From positions 2,046,001 through 2,110,000 of the forward strand of contig CM114275.1 of the NCBI GenBank assembly GCA_050084515.1: 64,000 nucleotides of DNA, in the 5' to 3' direction. The notes beneath the pieces are model-generated. The model was given only the letters and a program-made list of their open reading frames with translations, was not told the origin of the DNA and did no database searches. Of this stretch, positions 60,641 through 64,000 are shown one piece after another. Every line of letters begins with the position of its first letter. The first letter of the stretch is position 1. Origin of the DNA: Blasia pusilla (lineage: Eukaryota > Marchantiophyta > Marchantiopsida > Blasiales). The translations under genes were made by a program, and so were the position numbers.

Positions 60641-62338
60641 TTACTCTTTGGGCCAGAATTCAGTCGGTTTTCCTGTCTTGGAAACCTTCTCTTTGACCTC
60701 GTCAGCTTTCACATTTCCGATGATAGTCACCTTCTGTTCCTTCAGGTCCACGGTGGAAGACTCCACACCTGCACACGAAAACAGATGCTTCTGTAAACAC
60801 CATCATAACAGTCCAGCAGAACAAGTTTTGAGTAGACAAAGGAGTCATGACGGAAGATGCTGATTTTGCACTTGGACCTTACGATTCTTCAGAGCAATCA
60901 TACACTACTTGCTACAGACTTTAGGACGAATCATACTAGCCAAACCAGTGAGAGCCAACAACCTCCACTCCAGAGTATGACTACATCGTAAAAATAATTT
61001 TCTACAGAATTGAGACCCATACCAACCAATTAAGAATTGCAAACAGCTTCTACTCTACATATGACATAGTTCAGGCCTTGACCCCCAACAACCAACATGC
61101 CTGACCTCACTCAATTCCAATTACTCGATACTATTCGAGATACGAGTTTCGACATCCAATCCTTCAACCTCAGTCGATAGCCAGAAAGAACTGGCTGATC
61201 TACAGGCTTCAACAACCCTGACATCCCTGAGACGGCTGCTACGCATGTCAAAAAAATAGTAGCTACATGGGGAAGCAAAGTACATCCCCTGACTCCAACG
61301 GTGGCATCAAGAGAGTTCTTAGGGTGGTAGCCAGAGCTATGAATTTTTGGCCGAAGAAACCTCCTAAAGAGAAACGCGGTTCTTCCATAGTGTTTCTTGC
61401 ATCATACTTATACAGCGGTGAGACAGGCTCCGACTAGAAATCACTCCATTGAGTAGTGGAGCAAGAAATCTTCAACATGCGACAAATCGATACCCACTTT
61501 CCCTCCCACAACCCCCAGCCATTTTCAAGACATCTCAAAGCTCCGCACAGAATAAAAAGCAGGAGCTTCTCACCGTTCATCTTTGCGATGGCCCTCTTCA
61601 CTGCTCCCACGCACCCCTCACAGCTCATGCCCACCTTAAGAACCACGGTCTGAAGCGAAAGAGATGGAATCCATCACGTCAGCCACTACATCAAAATCCT
61701 ACGTCACCCTCTGAATCAAATGCTCAAAACCTCCTCGACATGTATTCCCACCAGAAACCGTCCACACGAGTCGCGGACTTGAGACGCGTCCGTAGTGGAG
61801 GGGGGCTAAAGTCAAAAGAGCTTTACTATCTAGTCGTCTAATGAGCGGGAGTTCTCCTTGTTCTATTATATCCAAAACTTCGAAAAAAATTATACGAAAC
61901 CTTCTGAATCAAATCTCAGTGACAGTTCATGCGATCCAAGTTTCCAGCACCAAGAGGATACCGACAACGGATTCACTACGATAGGTACCCCATTCCCATT
62001 TTCACCAAAAGAGGAGTCCTATTCGAAACAACAAGAAGCTGTGAACTGATATAGGCAAAATTGAATTGAGAAATAAAAATCGCAGCACACCAGACATCTC
62101 TATTTCTACCCCGACACAGACACGATTAACCAACAAAACCACTCGATCCTCTTTTCACGAAGGGAAGCCATGGTAACCGCAAATACAGAACGGTACGGCC
62201 CACGGGTACTGGACGCTTGTACTGTAAAGATTCAACGTATTCTGGTCAGAATCCAGAACATATCAAAATTGGGAAAATTTGAGGAATCTCTCCACCCCAC
62301 GAAGAAGTACAGCTTCTCGTACCACTCACCTCCGTCAT
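60641..62338 (-). CDS. ATX1-like: ATX1-type copper chaperone (HMA domain), three coding exons
   Basis: Exon 3 is 60768-60641, ending in TAA. Exon 2 is 61649-61574. The inferred exon 1 has only nine coding bases, 62338-62330 (Met-Thr-Glu), with a GTGAGT donor and matching phase 0. The product is about 70 residues, the usual length for plant ATX1. Exon 2 carries [20 protein letters not shown] with the M-x-C-x2-C copper site. Exon 3 continues [19 protein letters not shown] and ends [12 protein letters not shown], including the conserved Lys-Thr-Gly loop. The family carries Cu(I) in the cytosol to P-type ATPases of the secretory pathway. Exons 2 and 3 are certain; exon 1 is inferred from splice signals. 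Confidence 0.9.
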
Positions 62339-63751
62339 CTTGTCGAGTTGCTGCTGTCAATTGATTGCACGACCGGAGATATGACGAAATGGATTGGTCC
62401 AGTAAAGCGGAAGAAAGCCTTACAAGATGACGGTCGCAAAACTTGTAGTGCTAAGCTTTGGGATGGAGGGACGAAGCGCTTAAATAACCTCGCAGTTCTC
62501 CGCTGGTGTCGAAGCTTGTGGAGATGACGAGCTTAAAAAATCTGGAGACTGGCAGATTCACGCACGCCAATGAGGTTCGATCACTTTCCGTCGGGTGGCG
62601 CTGGGAGCGTTGCGATCGCAACTTCGCAAGCTCATGTTTCGGTCCTCTGCCCTACCGCGCGGCGAACGTGCCCCAACCCACGACGTCGTGACGACTGCGG
62701 TGTACTGGCGACTGCACCTCCGTCGCAGCCGATCCTTCGCGGGACGGACGATGCGTATCTCAGCATCGCCAAATCCAGACTCCGTTAGGATCTCGCTACG
62801 TGGGGAAAGTGTCGGTTTCACGGTCGACGGGGTTCGTTTTCTTTTCTCCCGTAAGCTCCCTTCCTCTGACTTCTGGGACGGCCCACCGTCTATCGCCGTC
62901 GACGGGAGAGTGGTGTACTTAGTCACCGCTGTCATGGTGTACTCAGTCGTTGCGACTTCCAATGCGGTACGTAACTTGCGTCGTCGCAGGGCCAACTCTG
63001 TGACGACTTAATACGAGGGAAGGGTTCTCGGGTGAGACCAGGGTGGGCTAGGACCAGGGTTCGGCAAGTATTTTTCATTTGTCCAGTTTTTTGCGGGCAC
63101 ATGGGTAGCCCTCAAGGTATTCTCTAAAAGCAGTCCGTTCTCTCCCGACTTCTCATGAGTCTATTCAGTTGTTCCCGTCGAAAATTTGCTTGTTCCAGTT
63201 GTAGCCGGCACGTACATGATTGCTCGGCATTTCCCGGAGAAAATGGTAAGTCTCCCGTTTTCCCCCAAAGTCTCATGCAAGTTTAGTTGGGTGCCCGGTT
63301 TAGATAAGGTTTTAATGCCATAAATAAGGTCTGCAACTAGTTAAGGTACCCTACTACCCTAGTCCCAAACTCATTCTTACCCGAAAAATATAGGACGTCT
63401 GAGAATTTAATACGGTAATATTTCCGGACTCTTCCGAACACTTTCTTTAAAATTGAGGTCAACTTTCTACCTAAACAACTGGTTTTCTATTCTTAGATTT
63501 TTCTCATCGGTTTCCTTCTTGGTTAACTTTAAATCCTTTCAAAAATTCTCAAAATCTGTCGGCAACTTTACAAAGAATGCCGGCACTAGCCGAGCCTTGG
63601 CTAGGACGGGTTTCTTCATCGACAGTCCTCCTCTGTAACTTAAAAGCGTCCGTCACGAGGAGGTTCTCCCGAAAGAGCCCATAGTGGATCTGGTCCGTCA
63701 TCGTGAGTGGCGACGATCGATGTTCCTCACTCCTTTCCGAACTCATATTTA
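62339..63751. other. No confident gene
   Basis: Overlapping frames on both strands at 62558-63011 (145 codons minus, 138 plus) are in GC-rich DNA next to the ATX1 5' end; neither has a recognisable domain. The rest to 63750 is non-coding. It probably includes the copper chaperone promoter. Confidence 0.35.
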
Positions 63752-63957
63752 TATTATTATGGGAGAGTGTCTTCTTGATTTGTAAACACCTCTATGTTTG
63801 ACACGTGACAATTGGACAACAAGAAAATGTCTCATATGCTAGGGGTAGCCAAAAAAATTTGAATTTATATGTAGCATCATTAATCTCTTCCCTTCACCGC
63901 CTATACACTAGCTCTTCAAACACTTTTTTATTTCGTGTGCGTCGTACGGGCACCTTA
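63752..63957 (+). mobile_element. Helitron-like short element, first of a tandem pair
   Basis: Starts TATATTATTATGGGAGAGTG, continues CTTCTTGATTTGTAAACACC, and ends GTACGGGCACCTTA directly at the next start. The interior shares the GACAATTGGACAACAAGAAAA block with the copies at 11 kb and 58.6 kb. About 206 bp, no coding capacity. Confidence 0.5.
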
Positions 63958-64000
63958 TCTATATTATTATGGGAGAGGGCCTTCTTGATTTGCAAACACC
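63958..64000 (+). mobile_element. Helitron-like short element, second of a tandem pair, cut by the window edge
   Basis: Begins TCTATATTATTATGGGAGAG and continues CTTCTTGATTTGCAAACACC, matching the start of the preceding unit. Only its first 43 bp are in the window. Confidence 0.5.

Noticed and set aside
62558-63011. Overlapping frames of 145 (minus) and 138 (plus) codons
   Set aside because: Mutually overlapping on opposite strands, no recognisable motif; more likely promoter or UTR of the copper chaperone.
1-64000. CRISPR arrays, bacterial operons, riboswitches
   Set aside because: No regularly spaced direct repeats and no bacterial gene organisation; spliced genes and LTR elements identify plant nuclear DNA.

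Overview
The window is nuclear DNA of a streptophyte, most likely a land plant and possibly a bryophyte or lycophyte. Evidence: a spliced LRR receptor kinase of subfamily VIII-1 with short (about 70-520 bp) GT-AG introns, a spliced ATX1-type copper chaperone, Ty1/copia and Ty3/gypsy elements primed by initiator-Met-like binding sites, a MULE transposase and Helitron-like ends. The species cannot be named from sequence alone. Only two host genes look intact; most of the rest is nested, decayed mobile DNA.

Layout. 0.8-4.3 kb: exons of an unrecognised gene, broken by stops and by a solo LTR whose 5-bp target duplication is visible. 4.8-5.4 kb: a 296-bp tandem duplication. 6.5-9.8 kb (-): a multi-exon MULE/SWIM transposase gene with a stop and two frameshifts. 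10.9-14.9 kb: AT-rich DNA with small Helitron-like units in tandem. 14.9-17 kb (+): 5' half of a copia element. 17.1-20.3 kb (-): 5' half of a gypsy element (LTR, primer site, gag, protease, start of RT), whose LTR defines the ~1-kb LTR family scattered through the window. 25.1-32.4 kb (-): the receptor kinase. 34-38 kb: AT-rich DNA with Helitron-like elements. 38.5-44.7 kb: two solo LTRs with duplications, a copia 3' end and an LTR split by an insertion. 46.2-54.5 kb (-): the most notable element. 56.6-58 kb: a gypsy RNase H fragment split by another solo LTR. 60.6-62.3 kb (-): copper chaperone. 63.7-64 kb: tandem Helitron-like units.

The element at 46.2-54.5 kb is a decayed Ty3/gypsy retrotransposon with domain order gag (two zinc knuckles) - protease - C5 cytosine methyltransferase (DNMT3-like, motifs I, IV, VI, VIII, IX) - reverse transcriptase - RNase H - integrase - PHD finger. 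Retrotransposon-borne methyltransferases have been reported in charophytes and dinoflagellates (de Mendoza and colleagues, 2018, from memory). A copy that also ends in a complete C4HC3 PHD finger joins a DNA-methylation writer and a putative histone reader in one retroelement. The copy is dead: at least nine in-frame stops, seven of them TAG, plus several frameshifts, but nearly all catalytic signatures remain readable.
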